This document shows positions 27,984 to 36,780 of a DNA stretch of 64,000 nt, piece by piece; position 1 is the first letter of the stretch; each line of letters begins with the position of its first letter. Location of the stretch: assembly GCA_947473805.1 (NCBI GenBank), contig CANJGB010000018.1:1-64000 (forward strand), in the 5' to 3' direction. The translations under genes and the position numbers were made by a program. The stretch is from Alphaproteobacteria bacterium. Its GTDB lineage: Bacteria > Pseudomonadota > Alphaproteobacteria > Ferrovibrionales > Ferrovibrionaceae. The notes under the pieces are model-generated. The model was given only the letters and a program-made list of their open reading frames with translations. It ran no database searches and was not told where the DNA came from.

Positions 27984-29012
27984 CTAGCGGCAGCCGGCCT
28001 TGGTACGCTCTGCCGTCGCGAGGGTCTTCAGGCTGGCCGACGCGGCGGGAAAATCCTTGTTGAACTGCGAGAACACGGCACAGGCCTCCGGCTTCTGGTT
28101 CAGGTCATTAAGCGTCTTGGCCAGCTTCACCAGACTGTCCGGCGCCTTGGTGCCCTTCGGATACTTCTGGTAGCCCGTCAGGAAGGACGCAGCCGCCTTT
28201 TCGTAGTCCTTGCGGACATAGAAGGTCTCGGCCAGCCAGTACTGCGCATTGCCGGCCAGCGGGTCGTCAGCGTGCAGGCGCAGGAACTCGGTGAACGCGC
28301 CCTCGGCCTCGGCATAGTCACCCTGGTTCAGCAGGCGGAAGGCGTAGTTGTACTGTTCGGCCGGCGTGTTGCCCTGCAGACGCGTGGCAGTGCGCGGCGG
28401 CGCCGGGGTCGGCTGGGTCGCGTTCGGCGCCTGCGTGACGCCGGAAACCTGGCCACCCGGAGCGACGCGCATGGTGCCCAGAAAACCTTCGGGCTTGGCC
28501 GGTGTGTTCGGATCACTGGTGCGGCTGGCCTCGGCCGGGGGCTGGCCAGGCGGCGGCGTCAATACAGGCGCGGCAGCAGCAACCGGCGGCACGCCAGCTG
28601 TGGGCGGCGTCGCGGCAGGCGAAGCGGCAGTGCCCTTCTCGATGGCGGTCAGGCGGAAGTCGATATCCTCGACCAGCTTGTCGAGGCGGCGCTGCATCTG
28701 GGTGGAGCGATAGTCGAGCTCCTCGGTCCGGCCGGTCAGCTGCTGAATCTGGGTTTCGAGTGACTGGATGCGGTCTGACAGGCGGGTCGCAATTTCGCCC
28801 GACAAGTCGCCGCCCACCGGAGCCGCCGCGCCCGGGGGCAGCGGTGCGCCACGATAAACCTGCCGCTGCAGCGCGTTCAGATCGTCACGCAGGCGCCGCA
28901 CTTCCGTGCCGAGATCGTTCTGCGCGAGTGCGGCCGGCGCGCCCGCGCAAACGAGTGAAACGATCAGGACCAGGGGCCGGAGCCGCGTGCGGAACGTTGA
29001 CGTCATCATCAT
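27984..29012 (-). CDS. cpoB: Tol-Pal associated periplasmic protein CpoB (YbgF)
   Basis: The 342-residue periplasmic coordinator links Tol-Pal to peptidoglycan synthesis during constriction. A signal peptide (LVLIVSLVCAGAPAALAQ) precedes a coiled coil (about 35-130). A long Pro/Ala linker follows, then C-terminal TPR repeats (EQYNYAFRLLNQGDYAEAE, then NAQYWLAETFYVRKDYEKAA). Three adjacent ATG codons at 29012, 29009 and 29006 could each serve; no clear ribosome-binding site decides. It closes the tol-pal genes and precedes tilS. A strong hairpin separates it from the last pal copy. Confidence 0.93.
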   Translation of the reverse strand: MMMTSTFRTRLRPLVLIVSLVCAGAPAALAQNDLGTEVRRLRDDLNALQRQVYRGAPLPPGAAAPVGGDLSGEIATRLSDRIQSLETQIQQLTGRTEELDYRSTQMQRRLDKLVEDIDFRLTAIEKGTAASPAATPPTAGVPPVAAAAPVLTPPPGQPPAEASRTSDPNTPAKPEGFLGTMRVAPGGQVSGVTQAPNATQPTPAPPRTATRLQGNTPAEQYNYAFRLLNQGDYAEAEGAFTEFLRLHADDPLAGNAQYWLAETFYVRKDYEKAAASFLTGYQKYPKGTKAPDSLVKLAKTLNDLNQKPEACAVFSQFNKDFPAASASLKTLATAERTKAGCR

Positions 29013-29131
29013 GCCATTCAAGCTTGGTGGGCAAATCGGGCGAATTTCAGAATACACCTTCGCGGGCGGGAACCTAACCTCGGGCACCGGACCCGCAAAG
29101 CCTGAAAAAGTAGCCGCGCAAACTACGAAAC

Positions 29132-29159
29132 GGCGCGGCCGGGTTCATCCGGCCGCGCC
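29132..29159 (-). terminator. Strong hairpin between the third pal gene and cpoB
   Basis: GGCGCGGCCGG and its perfect 11-bp complement enclose a 6-nt loop. On the minus strand it sits right after the pal stop and is followed by GTTTCG, a weak U tract. It probably attenuates or stabilises, lowering cpoB relative to pal. Confidence 0.6.
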
Positions 29160-29165
29160 AGACGG

Positions 29166-29705
29166 TCAATCGGTCAGAATGGTAACGGCGCGCCGGTTCT
29201 TCGACCACGCCTCTTCGCCGCCGCCCATCGCGACCGGACGCTCCTTGCCATAGGAGATGGTCGATACGCGATCCGTCGCGATGCCCTGATTGATCAGATA
29301 GTCCTTCACGCTGCGCGCGCGGCGATCGCTGAGCGCGAGGTTGTATTCACGGGTGCCGCGCTCGTCGGAATGGCCCTCGACGACGATGCGCTGGCGCACC
29401 TGCTTGAGCCATACGGCCTGCTTGTCCAGCGTGCCGCGGGCATCCGTCCGCAGGTCGTAGCGATCGGTATCGAAATAGACGCGGTCGCCGATACTGACGA
29501 GCTGTGCCTGGGCCGCCGTGGTGGAACTGTTGGCGCCTCCCGCCCCACCGCCGCCCGGCAGACCCTGCTGGCCGAAGCCGCCCCCGGCGCCAGCCCCGGC
29601 ACCTGACGACGAGCCGCTGCCCTGCAACCGGCCTTCGCTGACCGGCGGCGATTCGCAAGCTGCCAGCGCCAGCGCGCCAATGAGAAATACCAGTGCACGT
29701 TTCAT
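29166..29705 (-). CDS. Peptidoglycan-associated lipoprotein, Pal copy 3
   Basis: The product has 179 residues. A lipoprotein signal (MKRALVFLIGALALAAC) is followed by a Gly/Ser-rich linker and an OmpA-like domain. VYFDTDRYDLRTDAR, VVEGHSDERGTREYNLALSDRRARSVKDYL and ISYGKERPVA keep the Asp and Arg that bind diaminopimelate in peptidoglycan. It is clearly closer to copy 1 than to copy 2. Anchored in the outer membrane, such proteins bind the wall and TolB. The Gly-rich linker differs from that of copy 1. Confidence 0.92.
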   Translation of the reverse strand: MKRALVFLIGALALAACESPPVSEGRLQGSGSSSGAGAGAGGGFGQQGLPGGGGAGGANSSTTAAQAQLVSIGDRVYFDTDRYDLRTDARGTLDKQAVWLKQVRQRIVVEGHSDERGTREYNLALSDRRARSVKDYLINQGIATDRVSTISYGKERPVAMGGGEEAWSKNRRAVTILTD

Positions 29706-29795
29706 TTCAGCCCCTGTTTTCTACGCCCCATACGGGCGTTCTGAAGGTCAATTCCGGCGGAACAAGGGCAAGAACGTGTTGAATTGCCGATCAGT

Positions 29796-30383
29796 TCAAT
29801 TCAACAGCACGGTCACCGCACGGCGGTTCTGTGCCCAGGCCGATTCGTCATTGCCCATTATGACTGGCCGTGTCGCACCGTAGGACATTGTAACGATGCG
29901 AACCGCCTCGACCCCGCTGGCCACCAGCCGGTTGCGCGCGGCTTCGGCACGCGCGAGTCCGAGGCTCAGATTGTACTGTGCATCGCCACGCTCGTCGGCA
30001 TGCCCCTCGACCAGGACGCGATATTCCGGAAAGGCGCGCAGCCAGTCGGCCTGGCGGTCGAGCGTCGCAATCGCCGCATCGTCCAGCGCGGCGGAATCGT
30101 AGGGGAACAGCACACGCGCCTGGACGTGGCTGGCAAAGTCGGCGCCGGTGCCGGGACGCTGCAGGGCGGGCGCCGTGCCGGGCGACTTTACGTCCAGCGA
30201 CGGCTGATACGAAAGAGGCCCGACATATTGCGGCGCTGACACGACCACAACCGGCTGTGGCTGCGGCGTGCAGGCCGCGAGGGCCAGGAAGACAGCGCCG
30301 AAAAGCAAGATGCCCCGGCATTGCTGCCGGAGCATCCAGGAACACTCGGCGCATCCCGGCATGGCCGGGAAGCGCTTGCGCAT
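29796..30383 (-). CDS. Divergent Pal/OmpA-like lipoprotein, copy 2
   Basis: The product has 195 residues from the ATG at 30383, which follows the pal copy 1 stop by two bases (TGAACATG), so coupling is likely. An internal ATG at 30335 gives a more ordinary lipoprotein signal (MLRQQCRGILLFGAVFLALAAC). The mature part has an OmpA-like domain (VLFPYDSAALDDAAIATLDRQ, GHADERGDAQYNLSLGLARA). The conserved Asp and Arg are kept, but it differs widely from copies 1 and 3, including Leu-Ala in place of Glu-Arg before the Arg. It may be a specialised Pal. Confidence 0.88.
   Translation of the reverse strand: MRKRFPAMPGCAECSWMLRQQCRGILLFGAVFLALAACTPQPQPVVVVSAPQYVGPLSYQPSLDVKSPGTAPALQRPGTGADFASHVQARVLFPYDSAALDDAAIATLDRQADWLRAFPEYRVLVEGHADERGDAQYNLSLGLARAEAARNRLVASGVEAVRIVTMSYGATRPVIMGNDESAWAQNRRAVTVLLN
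30309..30336 (-). other. Imperfect 12-bp stem-loop at the internal start of pal copy 2
   Basis: GATGC, a mismatch, CCGGCA, a TTGC loop, TGCCGG, a mismatch and GCATC form a long stem that covers the internal ATG at 30335. A second, smaller stem (CCCGGC/GCCGGG around ATG) lies at about 30355-30369. If made in the mRNA, they would hide the internal start and favour the ATG at 30383, or mark a processing site. Confidence 0.5.
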
Positions 30384-30385
30384 GT

Positions 30386-30919
30386 TCAGTTCGCGACGAC
30401 CGTGACGGCGCGACGGTTCTGCGAGTAGGCCGCCTCGTTGGCGCCGAGCGCAACCGGGCGCTCCTTGCCGTACGAGATGGTGGTGACGCGCGCCGCGGCG
30501 ATGCCCTGGTTGATCAGGTAGCTCTTCGCCGAGTTGGCGCGACGCTCGCCCAGCGCGAGGTTGTACTCGCGGGTGCCGCGCTCGTCGCAGTGACCTTCAA
30601 CGACAACGCGGTTCTGGCCGTACTGCTTCAGCCACGTGGCCTGCTTGTCCAGCGTGGTGCGCGCGGCCTGGCTCAGGTCCGACTTGTCATAGGCGAAGAA
30701 GACGCGGTCGCCGACATTGACCACGAGGTCCTGCTGGCTGCCCGGACGAATCGAGGCCGCCGGCGTCGAAGTCACCGGCGGCGTCGCGGCCGGCGGAGTC
30801 GTAGTGGTGCCGGTGCCGGTGCTGGCGGTCGTGGCCGACGGGGCCGTTTCGCAAGCAGCGAGAAGCAGGGCGGCGGCGGCCACGCCCAACAGCTTCGGGC
30901 CGAACGAGGTGAGGCGCAT
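30386..30919 (-). CDS. pal: Peptidoglycan-associated lipoprotein Pal, copy 1
   Basis: The product has 177 residues. The lipoprotein signal is FGPKLLGVAAAALLLAAC. A Thr/Pro-rich linker and an OmpA-like domain follow, with VFFAYDKSDLSQAART, VVEGHCDERGTREYNLALGERRA and ISYGKERPVALG. The position directly after tolB makes it the canonical pal. In E. coli Pal binds TolB, TolA and peptidoglycan and helps invaginate the outer membrane at division. A good promoter in the 293-bp gap to tolB should drive it separately. Two more Pal-type genes follow in tandem. Confidence 0.95.
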   Translation of the reverse strand: MRLTSFGPKLLGVAAAALLLAACETAPSATTASTGTGTTTTPPAATPPVTSTPAASIRPGSQQDLVVNVGDRVFFAYDKSDLSQAARTTLDKQATWLKQYGQNRVVVEGHCDERGTREYNLALGERRANSAKSYLINQGIAAARVTTISYGKERPVALGANEAAYSQNRRAVTVVAN

Positions 30920-31037
30920 TTTCTTCTAACCTTCCTTCAGGAATTATCTCGATACGATATAGGGGTAACGTGGCCACACCGAGAGCCTTGCGGCGCTGCG
31001 AAGTAGGACCATCGATCCCGTTACATGATCGGAGCGG

Positions 31038-31066
31038 ACTATATGCCCCGAGTTGTACGGAATCAA
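31038..31066 (-). promoter_or_regulatory. Promoter of the pal genes
   Basis: On the minus strand TTGATT (31061-31066) and TATAGT (31038-31043) are exactly 17 bp apart, close to the housekeeping consensus. It lies 119 bp before pal copy 1 and would give the pal genes a transcript independent of tolQRAB. Confidence 0.7.
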
Positions 31067-31152
31067 GTGCCGAACCCTTGGATTTCTGCCGCTTTTCTGC
31101 GGTTTTGGCCGTTAACTGTTGCGCTGCCGCAACACTCCGCGGCGAATTCACA

Positions 31153-31188
31153 GACGGCGAGCACCCGAAGCTTCGGGGCCCCGCCGTC
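31153..31188 (-). terminator. Hairpin downstream of tolB
   Basis: GACGGCG pairs with CGCCGTC and, inside, CCCGAAG pairs with CTTCGGG, giving a two-part stem 25 bp after the tolB stop. No U tract follows. With the pal promoter beyond it, the site is a likely partial terminator or mRNA-end barrier. Confidence 0.5.
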
Positions 31189-31212
31189 CCAATTAGACGC
31201 AAACAGCTGTTG

Positions 31213-32544
31213 CTATTGCTGGCTGAGTGGCGACCAGGCCGGATCGGACGCGTCGCCGGGGGTGACCATCTCGCGTTCGTTGTAACCGGTGAGATCCACC
31301 GACCACAGACGGACACGCCCGCCCTCCCCGCGCGAGTTCGACGAAATCTCGCGGTAGAACATCAACACGCGGCCGTTTGGTGCCCAGGTCGGCGCCTCCT
31401 GCACATCGTTGCTGGTGGACAGGATGCGTTCACCCGAACCGTCGGGCCGCATGACGCCGATGGCGAACGTGCCCCTGCCTTCCTTGGTAAAGGCGATGAG
31501 ATCGCCGCGCGGCGACCATACCGGCGTCGAGTAGCGACCCTCGCCGAAGCTGATGCGCTTCTGGTTGCCGCCATCGGAATCCATCACGTACAGCTGCTTG
31601 GTGCCACTGCGGTCTGAGTTGAAGGTGATCTTGCCGCCATCGGGCGAGTAGCTGGGCGACGTGTCGATGCCGGGATCGGCGGTGAGGCGCGCCTGCTGGC
31701 GTGTGCGCAGATCGCGGATGTAGATGTCGGAATTGCCATCGACCGCTAGCGACATCACCACCTTGTTGCCGTCAGACGAGAAGCGCGGCGCGAACGTCAT
31801 GCCGGGGAAGTCGCCGACAAGCTCCTGCTGGCCGGTGTCGATGTTGAACAGGTACACGCGCGGCCGGTCATTGAAGTACGACAGGTAGGTGATTTCCTGC
31901 TGGCTGGGGCTGAAGCGCGGCGTCAGCACAAGGAAACGCCCGTCGGTCATGAAGCGGTGGTTCTCGCCATCCTGGTCCATGATCGCCAGGCGCTTGACGC
32001 GCTTTGTCGGCGGACCTGACTCGGCGATGTAGACAATGCGCGTGTCGAAATAGCCGTCCTCGCCGGTAATGCGCTTGTAGACCTGGTCGGCGATCCGGTG
32101 CGCCACGCTGCGCCAGTTCTGCTGCAGCGTGGACATCTGCAGGCCGACCATCTGCTGTTCTGCAAACACGTCCCACAGGCGGAACTCGATGCGGATGCGG
32201 CCATCGGCCTGGTATTCGGCGCGCCCATTGACCAGCGCCTGCGCGTTGATCACGCGCCAGTCCTGGAAACGCGGCGTCGGCCGCATGTCGGACGGGCGCT
32301 GGATGTGGGCGCGCGGATCGATCGGCTTGAACAGGCCCGAACGCTCGAGGTCGGCGCGGATGACGCGCGCGATGTCCATGCCCAGCTTGGTTGCCTGTGG
32401 ATTATCGAAATCGAAATCGCTGATGGCGATCGGCAGCGGCTGCACCACGCCCTTGCTGATATCGATTTCGATCTTCGACTGCGCCGACGAGGTGACGGCG
32501 GAAAAGGCGAACAGCAAGCCAACGAGCAGCGGTTTCATCATCAT
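31213..32544 (-). CDS. tolB: Tol-Pal translocation protein TolB
   Basis: The 443-residue periplasmic protein has a signal peptide ([19 protein letters not shown]) and an N-terminal domain ([17 protein letters not shown] to the tRNA-synthetase-like fold). A C-terminal six-bladed beta-propeller shows repeated [31 protein letters not shown] and [13 protein letters not shown] units. TolB binds Pal and TolA. The start has three Met codons; the first is used here. It follows tolA by 3 bp, so tolQ-R-A-B are one operon. Confidence 0.97.
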   Translation of the reverse strand: MMMKPLLVGLLFAFSAVTSSAQSKIEIDISKGVVQPLPIAISDFDFDNPQATKLGMDIARVIRADLERSGLFKPIDPRAHIQRPSDMRPTPRFQDWRVINAQALVNGRAEYQADGRIRIEFRLWDVFAEQQMVGLQMSTLQQNWRSVAHRIADQVYKRITGEDGYFDTRIVYIAESGPPTKRVKRLAIMDQDGENHRFMTDGRFLVLTPRFSPSQQEITYLSYFNDRPRVYLFNIDTGQQELVGDFPGMTFAPRFSSDGNKVVMSLAVDGNSDIYIRDLRTRQQARLTADPGIDTSPSYSPDGGKITFNSDRSGTKQLYVMDSDGGNQKRISFGEGRYSTPVWSPRGDLIAFTKEGRGTFAIGVMRPDGSGERILSTSNDVQEAPTWAPNGRVLMFYREISSNSRGEGGRVRLWSVDLTGYNEREMVTPGDASDPAWSPLSQQ

Positions 32545-32547
32545 GGG

Positions 32548-33453
32548 CTATCCACCGATCATTTCTTTGGGATTAAACGTCAGCACGATCTCGTTGCCGG
32601 TCCAGCGCTGCACGTCGCCAGGGGGAAACTTGATCGGCTGTGCACGGAGAATCGCGCGCCGGGCCGCCTCACCCGCACTCTGGGCATAAGTCGTCTTCAG
32701 GTCGGACTGATTGATAATCTCGGGCACGCCGCGAACCATGCCATCGGGATTGAGCCAGACGCGCACGCGCACGACCAGCGTAGCGGCCTCACGCGCGCCG
32801 GGGTCAACCGACCAGAGCGGCTCGATCTGGTTGCGCAGGAAGTCCTTCTCGCTCTGCGTCACCGGCTGCGACAGGTTGGTTGGCACGTTGTGCTGCGGCA
32901 CCTGCTGCTGCGCGACCCGTTGCGGCGCCGGCTGCTGCGGCGGTGTTGGCGCCTGCGGCACCGGCTTCTGAATCTTGTTTAGCAGCGCCGCCAGCTTGGT
33001 CGCGTCGAACTGCTTTGCTTCGGTCGGAGTCGGTGCCGGCGTAGGGGTTGGCGGTGCTGGCTTAGCCTGCGGCTTGGGCGGCGGCGGCGGGGCCTCGGCG
33101 ACCTTCGGTGGTTCGGGCTTTGCCAGCGGCTTGGGCGTCGGCTCGGGCGCTACCTCCGCCTTTGCTGGCGGCGGCGGGGGCGCGGGTTCCGCCTTTGGCG
33201 GCGGGGGTGGCGGCAGGGCCTTGGCCGGCTCGGGCTTCGGCGGTTCCGGCTTGGGCTCGGGCTTCGGCGCCTCAACCTTCGGGCTGGGGGGCGGCGGATT
33301 GCTCTTCTCGGCGATCGGCACCATCTCGGCCAGGATCACGGTCGGCGGTTCGGGCGGCGGCGGTTTTTTTTCGAGGAACGGCAGGCCCACCACGGCAAGC
33401 ACCACCACGCCGACGTGGATTGCAGCCGAGTATATGAAGGCCGACCGATGCAC
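32548..33453 (-). CDS. tolA: TolA energy-transducing protein
   Basis: The 301-residue protein has one N-terminal transmembrane helix (SAAIHVGVVVLAVVGLPFL, with the TolA/TonB-type Ser-His pair). A long Pro/Lys/Glu/Ala-rich periplasmic arm (about 30-170) and a C-terminal TolA/TonB-like domain (LRNQIEPLWSVDPGAREA and LVVRVRVWLNPDGMV) follow. It carries TolQR energy to TolB-Pal at the outer membrane. The middle is mostly polyproline-like rather than the Ala/Lys helix of enteric TolA, usual for alphaproteobacteria. Confidence 0.93.
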   Translation of the reverse strand: MHRSAFIYSAAIHVGVVVLAVVGLPFLEKKPPPPEPPTVILAEMVPIAEKSNPPPPSPKVEAPKPEPKPEPPKPEPAKALPPPPPPKAEPAPPPPPAKAEVAPEPTPKPLAKPEPPKVAEAPPPPPKPQAKPAPPTPTPAPTPTEAKQFDATKLAALLNKIQKPVPQAPTPPQQPAPQRVAQQQVPQHNVPTNLSQPVTQSEKDFLRNQIEPLWSVDPGAREAATLVVRVRVWLNPDGMVRGVPEIINQSDLKTTYAQSAGEAARRAILRAQPIKFPPGDVQRWTGNEIVLTFNPKEMIGG

Positions 33454-33479
33454 TTTTGCCTAACGCTCCTGGGCCTGGG

Positions 33480-33935
33480 TCAGTTCTTGGTCGGGGCGCC
33501 ACCGCCCCCGGCATTCGGCGCCACCGCAACCAGCGCGACCTTGGTGAAGCCGGCGGCATTGATGAGGCCCATCACTTCCATCACGCGGCCGTAATTGATC
33601 GCCCGGTCGCCGCGCACGAAAATGCGACGGTCGGTCTGGCCCTGGGCGATGGCCATCAGCTTGGGCACCAGGTCCAGGGCGTCGATCTCGTTCTCCTGCA
33701 GGAAGATCTTGCCGGACGCATCGACCGAGACTGCCAGCGGTTCGGAATTGTCGGTGATGTTCGGCGCCACCGTCTTGGGCAGGTCGACCTGGACACCAAC
33801 GGTCAGCAGCGGTGCGGTGACCATGAACACGATCAGCAGCACCAGCATCACGTCGACGAACGGCGTGACGTTGATGTCCGACATCGGTCGCAGACGCCGC
33901 CCCCGCCCCTTGGCGCCGCCGACCTGCATGGCCAT
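33480..33935 (-). CDS. tolR: TolR proton-channel subunit (ExbD/TolR family)
   Basis: The 151-residue protein has one transmembrane helix beginning INVTPFVDVMLVLLIVFMVT, which contains the conserved Asp used in proton flow. A periplasmic domain follows, with VDLPKTVAPNI and IFVRGDRAINYGRVMEVMG. TolR works with TolQ to energise TolA. Its ATG overlaps the tolQ stop (TAATG), so the subunits are translationally coupled. tolA follows 26 bp later. Confidence 0.97.
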   Translation of the reverse strand: MAMQVGGAKGRGRRLRPMSDINVTPFVDVMLVLLIVFMVTAPLLTVGVQVDLPKTVAPNITDNSEPLAVSVDASGKIFLQENEIDALDLVPKLMAIAQGQTDRRIFVRGDRAINYGRVMEVMGLINAAGFTKVALVAVAPNAGGGGAPTKN

Positions 33936-34666
33936 TAGGTGGCCTCCTCGTCGAGCTGCCGCGACAGGATCGCGCCGAATTCGCCGGCGAAGCCCTCGAG
34001 CCGGGTGCCGTAGTGCTGCATGTCGTTCGAGAACTTGTTGTAGGCGACGACCGCCGGAATGGCGGCGACGAGGCCCAGCGCCGTTGCGAACAGCGCCTCG
34101 GCAATGCCGGGCGCCACGACGGCGAGCGAGGTGTTCTTCGACGCGGCGATGGACTGGAAGCTGTTCATGATGCCCCAGACGGTGCCGAACAGGCCGACGA
34201 ACGGGCCGGTCGAACCGACGGTGGCGAGGAAGCCGAGATAACGTTCCAGCCGCTCAAGCTCGCGGTCGATCGTAATGCGCATGACCTGCTGGATACGGGT
34301 CTGCAGGCTGGCCACCATGCCATCGCCACGCACCAGCCCGCGCTCGGCGGAGCGGCGCCATTCGCGCATCGCGGCAGCGAACAGAACCGCCATCGGATGG
34401 TCGGGTGCCGCGCCGATGCGGTCGTACAGCGCCTCGAGCGAGCCGCCGGACCAGAACTCGTGCTCGAACTTTTCCGCCTGCTTGCGCACGCGATTTATGC
34501 GGATGATCTTTTCGAAGATGATCGCCCAGCACCAGAACGAGGCCATGAGCAGAAGCAGCATGACGACCTTGACCACGATGTCGGCGCGCATGAACAGCGC
34601 CCACATGGACAGTTCGTTTGCGGCGGTTGCGCCGAGTTGCAATGCGTTGACGGCCTGGCTTTCCAT
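33935..34666 (-). CDS. tolQ: TolQ proton-channel subunit
   Basis: The 243-residue inner-membrane protein has three transmembrane helices: about 26-50 (VVMLLLLMASFWCWAIIFEK), near 140-165 (LATVGSTGPFVGLFGTVWGI) and near 175-205 (EALFATALGLVAAIPAVVAYN). This is the MotA/TolQ/ExbB pore fold. The start at 34666 gives the family N-terminus; a longer reading frame upstream is a shadow of ybgC. It opens the tolQRAB set, 29 bp after ybgC. Confidence 0.97.
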   Translation of the reverse strand: MESQAVNALQLGATAANELSMWALFMRADIVVKVVMLLLLMASFWCWAIIFEKIIRINRVRKQAEKFEHEFWSGGSLEALYDRIGAAPDHPMAVLFAAAMREWRRSAERGLVRGDGMVASLQTRIQQVMRITIDRELERLERYLGFLATVGSTGPFVGLFGTVWGIMNSFQSIAASKNTSLAVVAPGIAEALFATALGLVAAIPAVVAYNKFSNDMQHYGTRLEGFAGEFGAILSRQLDEEAT

Positions 34667-34695
34667 CGTCTCTTCTTTCCCCCGGCGGGTTGACG

Positions 34696-35145
34696 CTAAA
34701 TCGCTGATAAATTTGGTGAAAGTGTGGCGAGTGCAGTAACGACGCCGGCCGGCAGGCGTTGCGGCCGGCCGGCGCGGTTGAGGCAGGCCAAACGGACGGT
34801 GGCCCGAACAAGTTCTCCGGCGCCCCGCCAGACCGACTGGAGCATGACCATGGAGGCGCCCCGGCTTTCGCTGATGCCGGTGCGGATTGTCAGGTCGTCG
34901 TCGAGGCGGGCGGGCGACAGGTAGTCGACCTCGCAGCGGCGCACGACGAAGGCAATGCCCTCGCGGTCCAGAAGCCCGCGCTGGTCGATCCCGGCCAGAC
35001 GCAGCAGGTCGGACCGGGCGCGTTCGATGAAGCGCAGGTAATTGGCGTAGTAGACGATGCCGGAGCCGTCGGTGTCTTCCCAATAGACCCGCACCGGCAT
35101 GACATGCGTGCCGGCGTCCAGATGGCCCAGCGCGCGGTCAGACAT
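34696..35145 (-). CDS. ybgC: Tol-Pal associated acyl-CoA thioesterase YbgC
   Basis: The 149-residue hot-dog thioesterase has [25 protein letters not shown], where the Asp is catalytic in the 4-hydroxybenzoyl-CoA thioesterase type. YbgC hydrolyses short acyl-CoA or acyl-ACP and interacts with acyl carrier protein and phospholipid enzymes in E. coli. The gene overlaps the ruvB stop by 8 bp and precedes tolQ, the conserved order. Confidence 0.95.
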   Translation of the reverse strand: MSDRALGHLDAGTHVMPVRVYWEDTDGSGIVYYANYLRFIERARSDLLRLAGIDQRGLLDREGIAFVVRRCEVDYLSPARLDDDLTIRTGISESRGASMVMLQSVWRGAGELVRATVRLACLNRAGRPQRLPAGVVTALATLSPNLSAI

Positions 35146-36187
35146 CGTCGTCCCCTGCCTGGGACATCAGGTCCAGCTGGGCGCCGATTTTCGGCACGGC
35201 CAGGCCGAGATGGCCGAATGCCGCGGGTGTCAGCAGGCGGCCGCGCGGCGTGCGCTGCAACAGGCCCTGCTGGATCAGATACGGCTCGATGATTTCTTCC
35301 AGCGCGTCGCGCGGCTCGGACAGGGCGGCGGCGATGGTCTCGATGCCGACCGGACCGCCGCCGAAGTCGCGCGCGATGGTGCCGAGGTAGCGCCGGTCCA
35401 TGGCATCGAGGCCGCGGACATCGACCTCGAGCCGGGTCAGCGCCGCGTCGGTCGCGCGCGCGTCGATGCTCTTGGCCCCGTCCATGGCAGCGAAATCGCG
35501 CACCCGGCGCAGCAGACGGCCGGCGACACGCGGCGTGCCCCGCGCACGGCGGGCGATCTCGCGCGCGCCGTCGTCGGTCAGGTTCATGTTGAAGATGCGG
35601 GCGCCGCGGCGGACGATCAGTTCCAGTTCGGCGACCTCGTAGAAGTTCAGCCGCAGGGGAATGCCGAACCGCTCGCGCAGCGGCGTGGTCAGCAGGCCAG
35701 AACGCGTGGTCGCCCCCACCAGCGTAAACGGCGGCAGATCGATGCGCACACTGCGCGCGGCCGGTCCTTCCCCGATGATGAGGTCCAGCTGCTGGTCCTC
35801 CATCGCCGGGTAGAGGATTTCCTCGACCGCCGGCGACAGGCGGTGGATCTCGTCGATGAACAGGACGTCGCGCGCCTCGAGATTGGTCAGCAGCGCGGCA
35901 AGGTCGCCCGCCTTGGCGATGACCGGGCCAGACGTCGCGCGGAAATTGGCGCCCAGTTCACGCGCCACGATCTGCGCCAGCGTCGTCTTGCCGAGGCCCG
36001 GCGGGCCGAAAAGCAGCACATGGTCCAGCGCCTCATTGCGCGCGCGCGCGGCATCGACGAAGACGCGCAAATTCTCGCGCACCTGGCGCTGGCCGACAAA
36101 GTCATCCAGCCGCTGCGGCCGGAGATGCCGTTCCAGTTCGTCGCCATCCAGGGGCTGGGCATCGACGATGCGTTCGGCTGCGGTCAC
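35138..36187 (-). CDS. ruvB: Holliday junction helicase RuvB
   Basis: The 349-residue AAA+ motor drives branch migration with RuvA. The N-terminal [12 protein letters not shown] and Walker [16 protein letters not shown] are present, with Walker [14 protein letters not shown] and sensor [25 protein letters not shown] and the C-terminal winged helix [13 protein letters not shown] complete the pattern. Its start overlaps the ruvA stop by 4 bp. Confidence 0.98.
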   Translation of the reverse strand: MTAAERIVDAQPLDGDELERHLRPQRLDDFVGQRQVRENLRVFVDAARARNEALDHVLLFGPPGLGKTTLAQIVARELGANFRATSGPVIAKAGDLAALLTNLEARDVLFIDEIHRLSPAVEEILYPAMEDQQLDLIIGEGPAARSVRIDLPPFTLVGATTRSGLLTTPLRERFGIPLRLNFYEVAELELIVRRGARIFNMNLTDDGAREIARRARGTPRVAGRLLRRVRDFAAMDGAKSIDARATDAALTRLEVDVRGLDAMDRRYLGTIARDFGGGPVGIETIAAALSEPRDALEEIIEPYLIQQGLLQRTPRGRLLTPAAFGHLGLAVPKIGAQLDLMSQAGDDDV

Positions 36188-36780
36188 TTGGCCAGTTCCT
36201 TGAGGCCGGCGCGGATCAGCTCGGAGACATCGGCATTGCCATCACGCGCGGCCTTGACCACCGCAGTGAAAGCTTCCGTGCGCTTGTAGCCGAGATTGAC
36301 GAGGGCGGAGATTGCGTCTTCCGACGCGCTGCCGCCCGCGCCGCGTACCGGTGTGGCATTGCCGATCGGCAGCGGTGCACCGGCGGCCTTGTCCTTCAGT
36401 TCGGAACAGATGCGCGCGGCCAGCTTCGCGCCCACGCCATTGGCGCGCGCGACCGAGGTTTTGTCATTGGCGGCAATAGCATCGGCAAGTTCCGGCGGCG
36501 ACAGCACCGAGAGAATGGCGAGCGCAACCTTGGCGCCAACGCCCTGGACCGTCTGCAGCAGCGCGAACCAGTGCTTCTCGCTGTCGGACGTGAAGCCGTA
36601 AAGGTGGATATGGTCCTCGCGCACATGGGTGACGATGGCCAGCTTCACCACCTCGCCCGGGCGCGGCAGGCCGCGCAGCGTCTTGGCGCCGCAGAACACC
36701 TGGTAGCCGACGCCGCCAACATCGAGGACGCAGAAATCCTCGCCCACCATGTCGAGCTGTCCGGTGAGGCGCGCGATCAT
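36184..36780 (-). CDS. ruvA: Holliday junction protein RuvA
   Basis: The 198-residue protein binds four-way junctions as a tetramer and loads RuvB. The N-terminal OB fold opens [20 protein letters not shown]. Two helix-hairpin-helix motifs follow ([13 protein letters not shown] and [13 protein letters not shown]). The C-terminal domain that regulates RuvB is [15 protein letters not shown]. It overlaps both ruvC and ruvB by 4 bp. Confidence 0.98.
   Translation of the reverse strand: MIARLTGQLDMVGEDFCVLDVGGVGYQVFCGAKTLRGLPRPGEVVKLAIVTHVREDHIHLYGFTSDSEKHWFALLQTVQGVGAKVALAILSVLSPPELADAIAANDKTSVARANGVGAKLAARICSELKDKAAGAPLPIGNATPVRGAGGSASEDAISALVNLGYKRTEAFTAVVKAARDGNADVSELIRAGLKELAK

Noticed and set aside
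32548-33453. TolA as an unrelated proline-rich protein
   Set aside because: The single N-terminal helix with its Ser-His pair, the C-terminal TonB-like domain and the exact position between tolR and tolB settle it as TolA.
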